DNA from: Proteles cristata cristata
Lineage: Eukaryota; Chordata; Mammalia; Carnivora; Hyaenidae
Assembly (NCBI GenBank): GCA_017311185.1
Contig: JAESUZ010002610.1
Location: 1 to 64,000, forward strand
Direction of reading: 5' to 3'
DNA length: 64,000 nt
A program made the position numbers and the translations under genes. This document shows, piece by piece, positions 1-12,366 of this stretch; position 1 is the first letter of the stretch; each line of letters starts with the position of its first letter. The notes under the pieces are model-generated. The model searched no databases. It was not told the origin of the DNA and saw only the letters and a list, made by a program, of their open reading frames with translations.

Positions 1-1258
<1,258 letters not shown>

Positions 1259-1312
1259 AGCCACTGTCATCCAGAGCTCCTGCAGTTCCTCTATGCAAAT
1301 AAGATTCTGTAA
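1259..1312 (+). CDS. MRO: MRO last coding exon with stop codon
   Basis: Seventeen codons (S-H-C-H-P-E-L-L-Q-F-L-Y-A-N-K-I-L) are followed by TAA at 1310-1312. The acceptor is TTTCTTTCAG ending at 1258, and the exon joins the preceding one in phase 0. The C-terminal ANKIL matches the end of maestro as I know it, so the reading frame is intact here. The 349-bp intron between the two exons (910-1258) has a canonical GT-AG pair. The rest of the exon beyond 1312 is 3' UTR. Confidence 0.9.
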   Translation, partial: SHCHPELLQFLYANKIL

Positions 1313-1865
1313 ACACAGAGCAGCAGGGAAATTGTTCCAGTGAGCACCTTGCAGGAGGGCTGAGAGTCCCCCTCTTTTAACTCTTCCGGATGCTTCTGCC
1401 TGCCTCTTGTGATTGTAATAGAAAACGATGCTGGGAGAACAATTGATGGCAATTGCATGGAATTGTATAATTATATCCCAAGCAAACTCTAAATTGCTTC
1501 TATATATCTCATTTTCTCCCCATACACATTTGATGAGAAGGTACACGCTTTCTTTAAAACATTTAAAGTATATGTAGATTCAGTGCTTATTTCTCAGCTT
1601 TTTCCTTCTTATCTCTGTCACCTCTCTTTTATTTTTAATTTTTTTTTAAATTTCTGAGCCTTAGGAGAGTATTGCCTGAAGTATTTTTTTAATCTGCTAC
1701 TGACACTTTGTTATTGATACTTTTGTTGGCAAGATCTATTTAACGTTGGCCAAGGGACCCAGAAAGGGGTTTGGAGGGTATCTTTAGCTTCTCCTAATCT
1801 TCAGCGGTCTTTGCCTCCAGATCATCCCAAACATGAACTAATAAAGAGAAAAAAAGATCTATAAA
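1313..1865 (+). other. MRO: MRO 3' UTR (end estimated)
   Basis: Noncoding sequence follows the MRO stop. The first clear AATAAA on the + strand is at 1840-1845, so cleavage near 1860 is a reasonable estimate. A MIR element begins shortly after. The end point is inference; RNA 3' ends would settle it. Confidence 0.45.
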
Positions 1866-1904
1866 GCATGGGTTAAAAAACCACTGGCTAGTAGTAATGT
1901 ATGG

Positions 1905-2105
1905 AATAATAAGGAACATTTGTCGAGAACATTTGTTGGACCCTAAGCACTTTGCAAGTATTATTTCATACTCACACAGCCCTATGAGAAAGGTACTGTT
2001 ATTATCTTTTTTTATAAGTGGGAAAAATAAGGCACAGGGAAATTAAGTAGCTTGCCCAAGGTGACCCAGTGAATGGATGGAGCCAGAATTCAAATCTGTA
2101 TGGAC
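1905..2105 (+). mobile_element. MIR SINE (ancient, + orientation)
   Basis: It matches the MIR pattern in order: a GAACATTTGTTG-like start, CTAAGCACTTTGCAAGTA, CCTATGAGAAAGGTACTGTT, GGCACAGGGAAATTAAGTAG, CTTGCCCAAGGTGACCCAGT and AGAATTCAAATCTG. Divergence is typical of an element shared by all mammals. Confidence 0.85.
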
Positions 2106-3079
2106 AGACTTCTGGAACATGTATCTAATCACAGTGTGATTCTGTCTCAATATGGAATAATTAACAGATGGTTAGAAATAAAACAAACAAAACAAAACCA
2201 AAACATATTTGAAAAAACTCCCTCAGCTGCTGCTCTGTTGAACTCAGTTAACTTTTGCTTTTATATGTACTAAGCACACATTTTTATTAATTAAATTTGT
2301 GATCTAAGTGTATATTTTGACTTGTCGCCTATTGGCTAATTATGTCAATTTTGGTGATCAATTCCAGTCCTATGAGGGATCACATGGCTCTTGTAAAAAG
2401 TTTCAAGAAAAATCTCGTAGCCCCTCTAACATTCCCTCCGACCAGTTTGCCTCCCAAGCTTCTCCTATAGAAATTCTGGTACTACCACTGAGCTTGGCCT
2501 TCAGAACATACTGGACAACTCTGTCCAGTTTGGGAAATGGAAAATGTAAGACGGTAATAAATGCTGCAGAAGGGTCTTGATGTCATTCTGCAAACCAGGA
2601 ATGCCATCTTCTGCTCCAGCTCTCCAGAGTCAGTGTCTCGTAACACAGAGGCGGGCTGAGGTGTCTCCAGGAGAGGCAGGACATGGCAGATGGCAGAAGG
2701 GGAGGTGGAGCTACGCATGAATGGGTTTTCTGTCTCCCTGTTTTGAAGCTAGGGTACATGACCTGGGAGCTCTTGGGAGTGACACAGGCCCAGGGAGTGA
2801 CATAGGCCCAGGAGCAGGAGGGATGGCTCTCAGCTGAGAGCCTTCTCCCTTCCCAGATGTTGGCCTGTTTGTAACTATATTGCAAGGTCTGTTCAGAATT
2901 TGATGCAGTGATCAGTAGCGGCCTGAGAAATAAATACATTTTGCTAACAATGCAAAAAGGCGGAAGTAGAGTGAGGCAGGCAGGGTATGTGCTGGAGAGC
3001 AGAACCATCTATGTCCTTAATGCCCGTTAGTTGATTAAAATTGTGGAAGGTGCTGTTGAATTGACTTTCAGATTTGTGG
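2106..3079. other. Intergenic, nothing recognised
   Basis: No gene or repeat family was recognised. A short imperfect tandem (GGGAGTGACACAGGCCCA, then GGGAGTGACATAGGCCCA) lies at about 2775-2812. ORFs here are short and not supported by splice signals or protein similarity. Confidence 0.5.
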
Positions 3080-3613
3080 TTGACTGTTCCTCTGGTGGGC
3101 CTCCAAAGAATCATGCCTCCTGATATTCATGCCCCATGTAGACCTCTCCCCCTGAATCTGGGCTGGCTTTGTGACCCGCTTTCCCCATTAGGATGTGCTG
3201 AAAATAACCACTGTACCAATTTTAAGCTACTTTTTAAGAGCTTCCTTTTTTGTGCTCCGGGTGAAGCCAGCTGCCATGTAAGAAGTCAGATTACCAGGAA
3301 CAAAGAAGAATGTCTGAGATCATCATTTTGGAGGGAAAAACCAAGCTAACCACATGCAATGCCATGTGGAGGAGAGCTGAGGAACTCAACCTACCATGAA
3401 GTCTGAGGTCCAGACATATGATACAAGTTGGCCGTTCCAGCCAGTCCCCAGGTGTTCAAGCCACCCCACCTGATGCCACGTGGCAAAGAGATGAGCTATC
3501 TCCACGAAGCCCATCCCAAATTGCAGAATCGTAAGCAAGTTAATCAAATCATTGTTGTTTTAACTCACTAACTTTTGGAATAGTTTCTCTCTCAGCAATA
3601 AGTAACCAAAAGC
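3080..3613 (+). mobile_element. ERVL-MaLR LTR, MLT1-like (ancient)
   Basis: The pattern of an MLT1-type solo LTR is visible: CATGCCTCCTGATATTCATG near the start, GCTGGCTTTGTGACCCGCTT, a TGATGCCACGTGGCAAAGAG segment, and the typical end TTGTTTTAACTCACTAACTT followed by CAGCAATAAGTAACC. It is heavily diverged. This is an inherited mammalian LTR with no internal retroviral genes nearby. Confidence 0.6.
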
Positions 3614-3764
3614 AATTCCTTATCATTCATTTGTCTTTTGGCCAGTTTTGTTTTGCTCTTGATAAGTCCTCTTCGAGCTTAAACTACATTTCTAGAAGGT
3701 AATCATGGAGTTCCATGGTGAAAGCAGGGATGCCTTGCTTTTGTACCACAAGCCATGCCTGTTT

Positions 3765-3845
3765 GCCTTTTTGTATCTCACCGTATGTATCACAGCACCT
3801 AGCACATAGCAGATGATCAAGAAATATTTGCTGAATGACTAAATA
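3765..3845 (+). mobile_element. L2 LINE 3' end fragment
   Basis: It resembles the L2 3' terminus: TATCTCACCGTATGTATCAC, CACCTAGCACATAGCAGATG and AAATATTTGCTGAATGACT. Short and diverged. Confidence 0.65.
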
Positions 3846-4072
3846 GTTCCAAATTATAGTGGGAAGAGAGTCCAAACTAGTTTGCTATTCTGTGCTCTCA
3901 GCCATGGGTTCACACTCTTCCCTTCCAGCTTTTTCTTCTGTTACTTTTTTTCTTTAGCCAAGATTTGCTCCTCTCTCTTCTCTAAACACTTCTTGGTCTC
4001 TTATACTCCTTTGCCTTTGCTCAGTCTATTCCTTTTGCTTCAAATTCCTTCCCTTGCCTAGCCATGCATACT

Positions 4073-4074
<2 letters not shown>

Positions 4075-4119
<45 letters not shown>
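4075..4119. repeat. (CA)n microsatellite
   Basis: About 21 CA/AC units in an almost perfect run. Likely polymorphic in length. Confidence 0.95.
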
Positions 4120-4121
<2 letters not shown>

Positions 4122-4239
4122 CATATGTATATCTTATGCCTCCTCTAAGACTGATCAATGCCTGATCCCCTCAATCAGATGCGAGTTCAGCTCAAATCTC
4201 TGAACTCCCAGAACATTCTAACAATCTTAGCCACTTGAC

Positions 4240-4390
4240 GTGTTTTATCTCATTTGCAAAGTTTTATCTACATGTCTTTTCACCCCGTTAGATTGAAGCT
4301 GCAGAAGAAAGGATCCGATCGTGTATAGCTTTGTAACTGTCACATGACCTCAAAGGCACCCAGGAGGTGCTTAGTAATTAAATGTTGATT
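4240..4390 (+). mobile_element. L2 LINE 3' fragment
   Basis: It resembles L2: TTAGATTGAAGCTGCAGAAG, TGTATAGCTTTGTAACTGTC and GGAGGTGCTTAGTAATTAAA followed by TGTTGATTG. Diverged, so the boundaries are approximate. Confidence 0.5.
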
Positions 4391-5295
4391 GGGGAGAAAA
4401 AAGTCAGAAAGTTATCTGAAGCTACTACTCTTTCAGAGAAGCCCATTTTGACAAATAAGGGGCCTCATTTCTCTCCTCATAACCAAACTGCAGGTTCCCT
4501 TTATGCTCATATCTTTAAAGTATCCCTTTTGCCATAAGATGCCTATTAATTTGCCAGTCTAGAGGTAATGCTTTGACATTTCTTATTTTTAAACACTAGG
4601 TATAGAACAGTTGAGTGAATTAAAGAAAGAAAAAGGAATGTTCTAGTACTATCACGCTAAGTGGTCAAGGGAGAGGTATGCATAAAACTTGGTCCCTGCT
4701 TTCAGGTTGTTCACGACACGGATCTTTCTTAAAGGGATGGAGTAAGGAGAGGAAGGATAAGGAAGTTGAGAATCTAACAGGTGATCGGTACCCGTACTCA
4801 ATGTCAACAGAATCCAGTGGAATTCCAGTCCATAGAGTAATTAATGCTTCACACGAGTGACTAAAAAACACACGGGTGTGTTGTATAAAGAGAGAAAGAG
4901 CAGCTGTGTAGGACAGCTAGCAGATAGTGCTAGAAATAAGGCAGATACGTATCTGTGCTTTTCTGCGTTTTCCAAGTTTTCTGCAATAAGCCATGCATTA
5001 CTTTTGTAATTCCATAACACATGCAAAAACGCTTTTTCAAGTAAAAATGAAATGCTTATTGGTGTGTATTGTGGTCTGCTTTGGAAAGACTGGGATGGTT
5101 ATTGCTCATTCTCAATAGGTATGTGTTTACCTTTGGCCTTTTGTGTCATTTTTGTTTTAGCCTATTGATAACAAATAAAATGGCTTATGGTTGATTATCA
5201 TTGTATTTATGTTACTGAATTTACATTCTTTCAGTCTGACCATAGTAGAGTAAGTCTTTCATTCCTGTATTTATATATGTGCTAAATGTTCTTAG
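4391..5295. other. Intergenic, nothing recognised
   Basis: AT-rich sequence with no recognised gene, RNA or repeat family. The opposite-strand ORFs around 4665-5026 are short and lack any protein similarity I know. Confidence 0.5.
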
Positions 5296-5312
5296 AAAAA
5301 CTTTGGATTCTA

Positions 5313-5767
5313 ATTTTTTTAATGTTTATTTATTTATTTATTTTTTAATATTTTTATTTATTTCTAGGAGAGAAAGAGAGAGAAAGATAGCATGAGCAGG
5401 GGAGGGTCAGAGAGAGAGGGAGATACAGACTCTGAAATAGGCTCCAGGCTCTGAGCTGGCAGTCAGCACAGAGCCCGACACGGGACTTGAAACCACGAAC
5501 CGCGAGATCATGACCTAGCGAAAGTCGGATGCTAATGTTTATTTATTTTTGAGAGATAGAGAGACAGAGAGACACGCACAGAGAGAGAGAGAGACAGAAT
5601 GTGAGCAGGGGAGGGTCAGAAAGAGAGGGAGACACAGAATCTGAAGCAGGCTCCAGGCTCCGAGCTGCCAGCACAGAGCCCGATGCAGGGCTCCAACCCA
5701 TAAATCATGAGATCATGACCTGGGCTGAAGTCGGACGCTTAACCGACTGAGCCACCCATGTGCCCTG
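5313..5767 (-). mobile_element. Felid SINE (CAN-SINE) tandem dimer
   Basis: Two - strand SINE units lie head to tail: one at about 5313-5533 lacking its tRNA-like head, and one at about 5534-5767 with the head intact (CCGACTGAGCCACCCATGTG near 5744-5763). One pair of target-site duplications brackets the whole dimer: AAAAACTTTGGATTCTA at 5296-5312 and AAAAACCTTGGCTTCTA at 5768-5784 (15 of 17 match). The tails on the left are TTTATTTATTTA-rich. It inserted once and then became a dimer, or was dimeric when inserted. Confidence 0.85.
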
Positions 5768-6059
5768 AAAAACCTTGGCTTCTAGAGAAATGCAACGCAT
5801 CCCTGTTTACTGAAGAGAGATGGTTTGATATTGCAAAGGCCCCTTTAATTAATCAAGCTAAGCAGACTCCCAAGCTTGACATATAAGATTCTTCATCATG
5901 GACAACACTTAATGATTTCCTTTGGCTCTTCCTAAATTCCTACTTTCTGGAACGCTTCACCCTCCACTCCTTTGTTTCTATCCACCATTCCCTGTGTTGA
6001 TTTCAAATGTTCTGTTCCGCTCAGAGATAGAGCAGAACAATTGAGGGGATGGAACCTGG

Positions 6060-6290
6060 AATCAGGCCCTCCCAGGTAGGAATCTGGCTTTGCCACTTAC
6101 TGCTGTGACCCTGGGTAAGACAACTTGCCAAGTTTCAGTTTGCTTATTGGTGAAATGAATGAACATAATAATCCCACTCACAGAGTTGCTGTGCTACAAA
6201 GATTCAATTATATATCATCGAACACTTTGCACAGTGCGTGGCACATAGATGATGCTCAGGAAATGTTAGTTAATTTTGCTCCTCACCCCA
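6060..6290 (-). mobile_element. MIR SINE (ancient, - orientation)
   Basis: It follows reverse-complement MIR: CTGGCTTTGCCACTTACTGC, TGTGACCCTGGGTAAGACAA, TTTCAGTTTGCTTATTGGTG, AATAATCCCACTCACAGAG and TTGCACAGTGCGTGGCACAT, then GATGCTCAGGAAATGTTAG. Confidence 0.85.
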
Positions 6291-7104
6291 GTCAGCTCTT
6301 GGGGTACTGTTTCTTCTTTTCAGGATGCTGCTCAGGGTCTTCAGCAAGGTACATTCTGGCTTTCAGTATGGGATTTGAGTGTGATCTTGATCCTCCCCAA
6401 TGAAGGATTGTAATCCTAGGTTCAGCTCTGCCTCTTGTTCCTCACCAGGTCCCCACGATTCCCCCAACCCCACCATGGGTATTCAGTGAAGAATGATTGA
6501 ATTTGTTGAGTTGCAAATACTAGTGCTTTGACCAAGCATGAAACTGGCATCTCATGGTAGGCTTTAGAATGGCTCAATATATTTTAATAAGAATGAGAAT
6601 CGTAAATGAATGAGAATAGCAAGTTGTTCTTTCCCAGGGGGTCTTGTAGAGGTGTTGTGAATGCTCAGCTCCTGGCTTTTTATGCTCCAGAGCTGGTTAA
6701 ATGGGCTCTGTTCATTCCATCCTAACAGTCCCCCTGGCTCCGTTAATAATTCTGTGTTGTATCTTCTGGGTGATCTCTTGTCAATAATTAATGCCTCACC
6801 TTCTGTTTCTGAGTGTGATTACTGTAATTGTGTTCCTTTCAAGCTAATGAATTTCCTGCAGCAGTTTGCAAATGTTAACCAGGTAATAGCCCAAATGTCT
6901 CCCCGCAAGAAGAAAATGTTTAGCAGAAATGTAGATCAGAGAGTTAAAATGTCATTTCCTAAGCCATGCTGCTAGAGGCACATGCCTCTGCCTGAGCAAA
7001 AATGCGACCAGAAATCCAGAGCTTTTCCACATGTCTGCGTTGACTACATCGGCCGTATAGGCACCTTGGAGCTCAGTCCCAAATGTGATATTATGTGTGC
7101 TGGA
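6291..7104. other. Intergenic, nothing recognised
   Basis: Unique-looking sequence. A 104-codon ORF at 6661-6975 (+) shows no recognisable motif and no splice context, and I do not regard it as a gene. Confidence 0.5.
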
Positions 7105-7290
7105 AGGACATGGGATTTGGTGTCAAAAGACCTGGCTTTGTACCCTGACTCTATCACTTACTGGCCAGTTATCTTCATCAAGTCATATAACCTCTCAGAG
7201 CCTCAGTTTTTACATCTGTAAAATGGGAGGCAGAACCTACCACCCAAGGTTCTCTGATGATCAAATGAGACAGTCTGTGTGAACTGCACA
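7105..7290 (-). mobile_element. MIR SINE (ancient, - orientation)
   Basis: Reverse-complement MIR landmarks are present: GACTCTATCACTTACTGGCC, ATATAACCTCTCAGAGCCTC, AGTTTTTACATCTGTAAAAT and GGGAGGCAGAACCTACC. Confidence 0.85.
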
Positions 7291-7424
7291 GGGTTACCCC
7301 AAGATGGAGTGTGCTTTTTCACATGGTAGCTCTCGGTAGCGGAGACTATTTATATCAAGGACAGGATGGGAAGAATGGAATACAGTATTAATACAGACCC
7401 TTGTTTAAAAGTAATAAACAATCA

Positions 7425-7654
7425 GGGCTCCTGGGTGGCTCAGTCTGTTGGGAGTCGGGCTTTGGCTCAGGTCATGATCTCATGGTCCATGGACTGGAGC
7501 CCCCTGTCAGATTCTGTGCTGACCGCTCGGAGCCTGGAGCCTGCTTCCGACTCTGTGTATTCCTCTCTCTCTCTCTCTGCCCCTCCCCTGCTCATGCTCT
7601 GTCTCTCTCTCTCAAAAATAAATAATAAACATTAAAAATTGTTTTTAAAAAAGG
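7425..7654 (+). mobile_element. Felid SINE (CAN-SINE)
   Basis: The head is GGGCTCCTGGGTGGCTCAGT, the body carries GAGCCTGGAGCCTGCTTC and CT-rich tracts, and the tail is AAAAATAAATAATAAACATT-like. A perfect 12-bp target-site duplication AATAAACAATCA flanks it (7413-7424 and 7655-7666), so the insertion is fairly young. Confidence 0.93.
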
Positions 7655-7957
7655 AATAAACAATCAATGTTAAAAATCTTAAAAATATAAAACCAGGAAT
7701 ATCATGTGTAACACACTGTTCTACATCAGGATGCTTCTCCAGAAAATAGGTACCCCTATTACAATGTGAAATAAGATTGATTTGTAAGGTTAACATATGT
7801 CTATTTTGTATAGTTTAGTTATACCTAAACTTTAAGAAAGTTTTTTTTTAAATGTTTATTTATTTTTGAGGGCAGGGCAGAGAGAGAGAGAGACAGAGAG
7901 ACAGAGAGAGAGAGAGAGAGAGAGCAGGGGAGAGGCAGACATAGAATCCGAAGCAGG

Positions 7958-8191
7958 GGGCGTGCCTGGGTGGCTCAGCTGGTTAAGCGTCCAACTTTGG
8001 CTCAGGTCATGATCCCACAGTTCGAGGGTTCGAGCCCTGTGTTGGGCTCTGTGCTGACAATTAGCTCAGAGCCTGGAGCCTGCTTCAGATTCTGTGTCTC
8101 CCTCTCTGTCTGACCCTTCCCTGCTCACACACACACTCTCTCTCAGAAATAAATAAAGCATTAAAAAATTAAAAAAAAAAAAAAAAAAAAA
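7958..8191 (+). mobile_element. Inner felid SINE nested in the outer SINE
   Basis: A complete + SINE with head TGCCTGGGTGGCTCAGCTGG and a long A-rich tail ending at 8191. Its target-site duplication is SINE sequence itself: GAATCCGAAGCAGG at 7944-7957 and GAATCTGAAGCAGG at 8192-8205, 13 of 14 identical. Confidence 0.92.
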
Positions 8192-8483
8192 GAATCTGAA
8201 GCAGGCTCTGAGCTGTCCAGCACAGAGCCCGATGCGAGATGACATGCAAACCACGAGATCATGACCTGAGCCAGTCAATTCTTTTTTACAAATATTTTAT
8301 TGTCAAATTAGTTTCCACATAACACCCAGTGCTCATCCCCACAAGTGTCCTCCTCCATGCCCACCCCTCCTCCCCCCACATCCACCAGTCCTCAGTTTTT
8401 GTCAGCATTCAAGAGTCTCTCATGGTTTGCCTCTCCCCCTTTCCCCACCATTTCCGCCCTTCTTCTCTCCATTGGTCCTCTGC

Positions 8484-11400
8484 TAAGCTCCTCCTAATCC
8501 TCCTATACGTGCACACATATGATATTTGTCTTTCTCTGCCTGACTTATTTCGCTCAGCATAACCCCCTCAAGGTCCATCCATGTTGCTACACATGGCCAG
8601 ATTTCATTGTTTCTCATTGCCATGTAGTATTCCATGGTATAGATAAACCACATCTTCTTGATCCATTTATCTGTTGATGGACACTTAGGCTCTTTCCATG
8701 TTTTAGCTATTGTGGAGGTGCTGCTATGAACATTGGGGTACATGTGCTCCTATGCCTCAGCATTTCTGTATCCCTTGGGTAAATTCCTAGCAGTGCTATT
8801 GCTGGGTCATGGGGAGTTCTATTGTTAGTTTCCTGAGGAACCTCCACACTGTTTTCCAGAGGGGCTGTACCCGTTGACATTCCCACCAACAGTGTAGGAG
8901 GGTGCCCGTTTCTCCACATCCTCGCCAGCATCTAGAGTTCTCTGATGTGCTCATTTTAGCCACTCTGATTGGCGTGAGGTGGTATCTCAGTGTGGTTTTG
9001 ATTTGTATTTCCCTGATGAAGAGGGATACTGAGCATTGTTTCATGTCTGTTGGCCATCTGGATGTCCTCTTTGGAGAAGTGTCTGTTCATATCTTCTGCC
9101 CATTTCTTCACTGGGTTGTTTGTTTTTCGGGCATGTAGTTTGGTGAGTTCCTTGTAGATTCTGGATATCAACCCTTTATCTGATATGTCATTTGCAACTA
9201 TCTTTTCCCATTCGGTTGGTTGCCTATTAATTTTCTGGGTTGTTTCCTTGGCTGTGCAGAAACTTTTAATCTTGAGGAGGTCCCAACAGTTTATTTTTGC
9301 TCTTAATTCCCTTGCTTTTGGGGATGTGTCAAGTAAGAAGTTGCTGCGGTGGAGGTCAAGGAGGTTGTTTCCTGCTTTCTCCTGTAGGGTGTTGATAGTT
9401 TCCTGTCTCACGTTCAGGTCCTTTATCCATTTTGAGTTTATTTTTGTGCATGGTATGAGAAAATGATCTAGTTTCATTCTTCTGCATGTTGCTGTCCAGT
9501 TCTCCCAACACCATCTGTTAAAAAAGGCTGTCTTTTTTCCATTGGATATTCTTTCCCGCTTTGTCAAAGATCAGTTGGCTGTATACTTTTGGGTCCACTT
9601 CTGAGTTCTCAATTCTGTTCCATTGGTCTATGTGTCTGTTTTTGTGCCAATACCATACTGTCTTGATGATGACAGCTTTGTAGTAGAGGCTAAAGTCTGG
9701 GATGATGATCCCTCCCGTTTTGGTTTTATTTTTCAGGATTACTTTGGCTATTCGGGGTCTTTTGTGGTTCTATACAAATTTTTGGATAGTTTGTTCTAGT
9801 TTTGAGAAGTATGCTGGTGCAATTTTGATTGAATGTGTAGATTGCTTTGGGTAGTAATGACATTTTAACTATATTTATTCTTCCTATCCAAGAGCATGGA
9901 ATGTTTTCCATTTCTTTGTGTCTTCTTCAATTTCCTTCATAAGTTTTCTGTAATTTTCATCATACAGATCTCTTGTATCCTTGGTTAGGTTTATTCCAAG
10001 GTATTTTATGGTTTTTTGTGTAATTGTGAATGGGATCAGTTTCTTGATTTCTCTTTCTGTTGCTTCATTGTTGGTGTATAAAAATGCAACCGATTTCTGT
10101 ACGTTGATTTTGTACCCTGCAACTTGGCTGAATTCTTGGATCAGTTCTAGTAGGCTTCTGGTGGAGTCTGTCGGGTTTTCTATGTAGAGTATCATGTCAT
10201 CTGCGAAGAGTGAAAGTTTGACTTCCTCTTTGCCAATTCTGATGCCTTTGATTTCCTTTGGTGTCTGATGGCTGATGCTAGGACTTCCAGCACTATGTTA
10301 AACAGCAGTGGTGAGAGTGGGCATCCCTGTCGTGTTCCTGATCTCAGGGGGAAAGCTCTGAGTTTTTCCCGTTGAGGATGATGTTAGCTGAAGGCTTCTC
10401 ATAGATGGCTTTGATGATGTTTAAGTAGGTTCCTTCTATCCCAACTTTCTCGAGAGTCTTTATTAAGAAGGGATGCTGTATTTTGTCAAATGCTTTTTCT
10501 GCATCTATTGACAGGATCATATGGTTTTTATCTTTTCTTTTATTGATATGATGTATCACATTGATTGATTTGCGAATGTTGAACCAGCCCTGTAACCCAG
10601 GAATGAATCCCACTTGATCTTGGTGGATGATTCTTTTTATATGCTGCTGGATTCGATTTGCAAGGATCTTGTTGAGAATTTTTGCATCCGTATTCATCAA
10701 GGATATTGGCCTGTAGTTCTCTTTTTTTGCTGGATCTCTGTCTGGCTTGGGAATCAGTGTGATGCTGGCTTCATAAAATGAATCCGGGAGTTTTCCTTCG
10801 CTTTCTATTTTTTGGAATAACTTGAGAAGAATTGGGATTAATTCTGTTTTAAATGTCTGGTAGAATTCCCCAGGGAAGCCATCAGGTCCAGGGCTCTTAT
10901 TTGTTGGGAGATTTTTGATCACTGATTCAATTTCTTCACTCGTTATGGGTCTGTTCAGGTTTTCTATTTCTTCCCGTGTGAATTTTGGTAGTGAGTGTGT
11001 GTTTAGGAATTTATCCATTTCTTCTAAGTTGTCCAATTTGTTGGCATATAATTTTTCATAGTATTCCCTGATAATTGCTTGTATTTCTGAGGGGTTGGTT
11101 GTAATAAGTCCATTTTCATTCATAATTTTGTCTATTTGGGTGCTCTCTCTTTTCTTTTGGATAAGTCTGGCTAGAGGTTTGTCAATTTTGTTTACCTTTT
11201 CAAAAAACCAACTCTTGGTTTCATTGATCTGTTCAATTGTTTCTTTGGTCTCTATGTTGTTTATTTCTGCTCTAATTTTTACTATTTCTCTTCTTCTACT
11301 GGGTTTAGGGCGTTCTTGTTGCTCTGCCTCTAGTTCCTTTAGGTGAGCTGTTAGATTTTGGACTTGCACTTTTTCTAATCTCTTGAAATAGGCCTGGAAA

Positions 11401-12320
11401 GCAATGTACTTTCCTCTTAGGACTGCCTTTGCTGCATCCCATAGATTTTGAATTGTTGTGTTTTCATTTTCATTTGTTTCCATATATTTTTTAATATCAT
11501 CTCTAATTGACTGATTGGCCCATTCATTCTTTAGAAGGGTGTTCTTTAACCTCCATGTTTTTGGAAGTTTTCCAGACTTCTTCCTGTAATTGATTTCAAG
11601 TTTCAAAGCATTGTGATCTGACAGTGTGCATGGTATGATCTCTATTCTTTTATATTTCTTGAGGGCTGCTTTATGTCCCAGTATGTGATCTATCTTGGAG
11701 AATGTGCCATGCGCACTTGAGAAGAAAGTAAATTCCCTGGCCTCAGGATGTAAAGTTCTAAATATATCCGTCAGGTCTATCTGGTCCAATGTATCTTTCA
11801 AGTCCATTATTTCTTTAGTGATTTTCTGTCTGGTTGACCTATCCATTGCTGTAAGCGGAGTATTAAAGTCCCCTGCTATTAGCACATTCTTATCTAGAAG
11901 CTTGTTTCTGTTTGTGATTAATTGTTTTAGATATTTAGGTGCTCCCATATTCGGTGCGTAGACATTTATGATTGTTAGTTCTTCCTGATGGATGGACCCT
12001 GTAAGTATTATGTAGTGCCCTTCTTCATCTCTTGTGATTGTCTTTAATTTAAAGTCCAGTTTGTCTGATATAAGTATCGCTACTCCGGCTTTCTTTTGAT
12101 TTCCTGTAGCATGATATATATTTCTCCATCCCCTTACTTTTAATCTGAAGGTATCTTCCTGTCTAAAATGAGTTTCTTGTAGACAGCATATAGATGGATT
12201 TTGTTTTTTAATCCATTCTGCTACCCTATGTCTTTTGATTGGAGCATTCAGCCCATTTACATTCAGTGTTATTATTGAAATATGTGGGTTTAGAGTCTTT
12301 GTATCTTTTGTAGGGTTCAT
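8484..12320 (-). pseudogene. LINE-1 ORF2 (endonuclease / reverse transcriptase), multiply frameshifted
   Basis: The first 658 codons (12320-10344) are open. They contain the apurinic-type endonuclease ([38 protein letters not shown]) and the reverse-transcriptase start ([48 protein letters not shown]). Frame is then lost near 10360, again near 10255 just before the catalytic ADD segment, near 9915, and at further points (about 9760, 9065 and 8815). The cysteine-rich C-terminal region is still recognisable ([19 protein letters not shown]) and the end reads MWFIYTMEYYMAMRNNE. Each break I could place is a net loss of one base, except one of two bases. Confidence 0.92.
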
Positions 12321-12366
12321 GTTTGTGGTGGTGTCTCTGGAATCTTTCTTCCTTGCAACCTTTCCT

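Noticed and set aside
7877..7926. GA-rich arrays as possible CRISPR-like or satellite repeats
   Set aside because: They are the normal GA/CT-rich body of carnivore SINEs; spacing is irregular and there are no unique spacers.
7958..8191. tRNA gene candidates in SINE heads
   Set aside because: The A- and B-box-like sequences belong to tRNA-derived SINEs; no cloverleaf with acceptor stem is intact.
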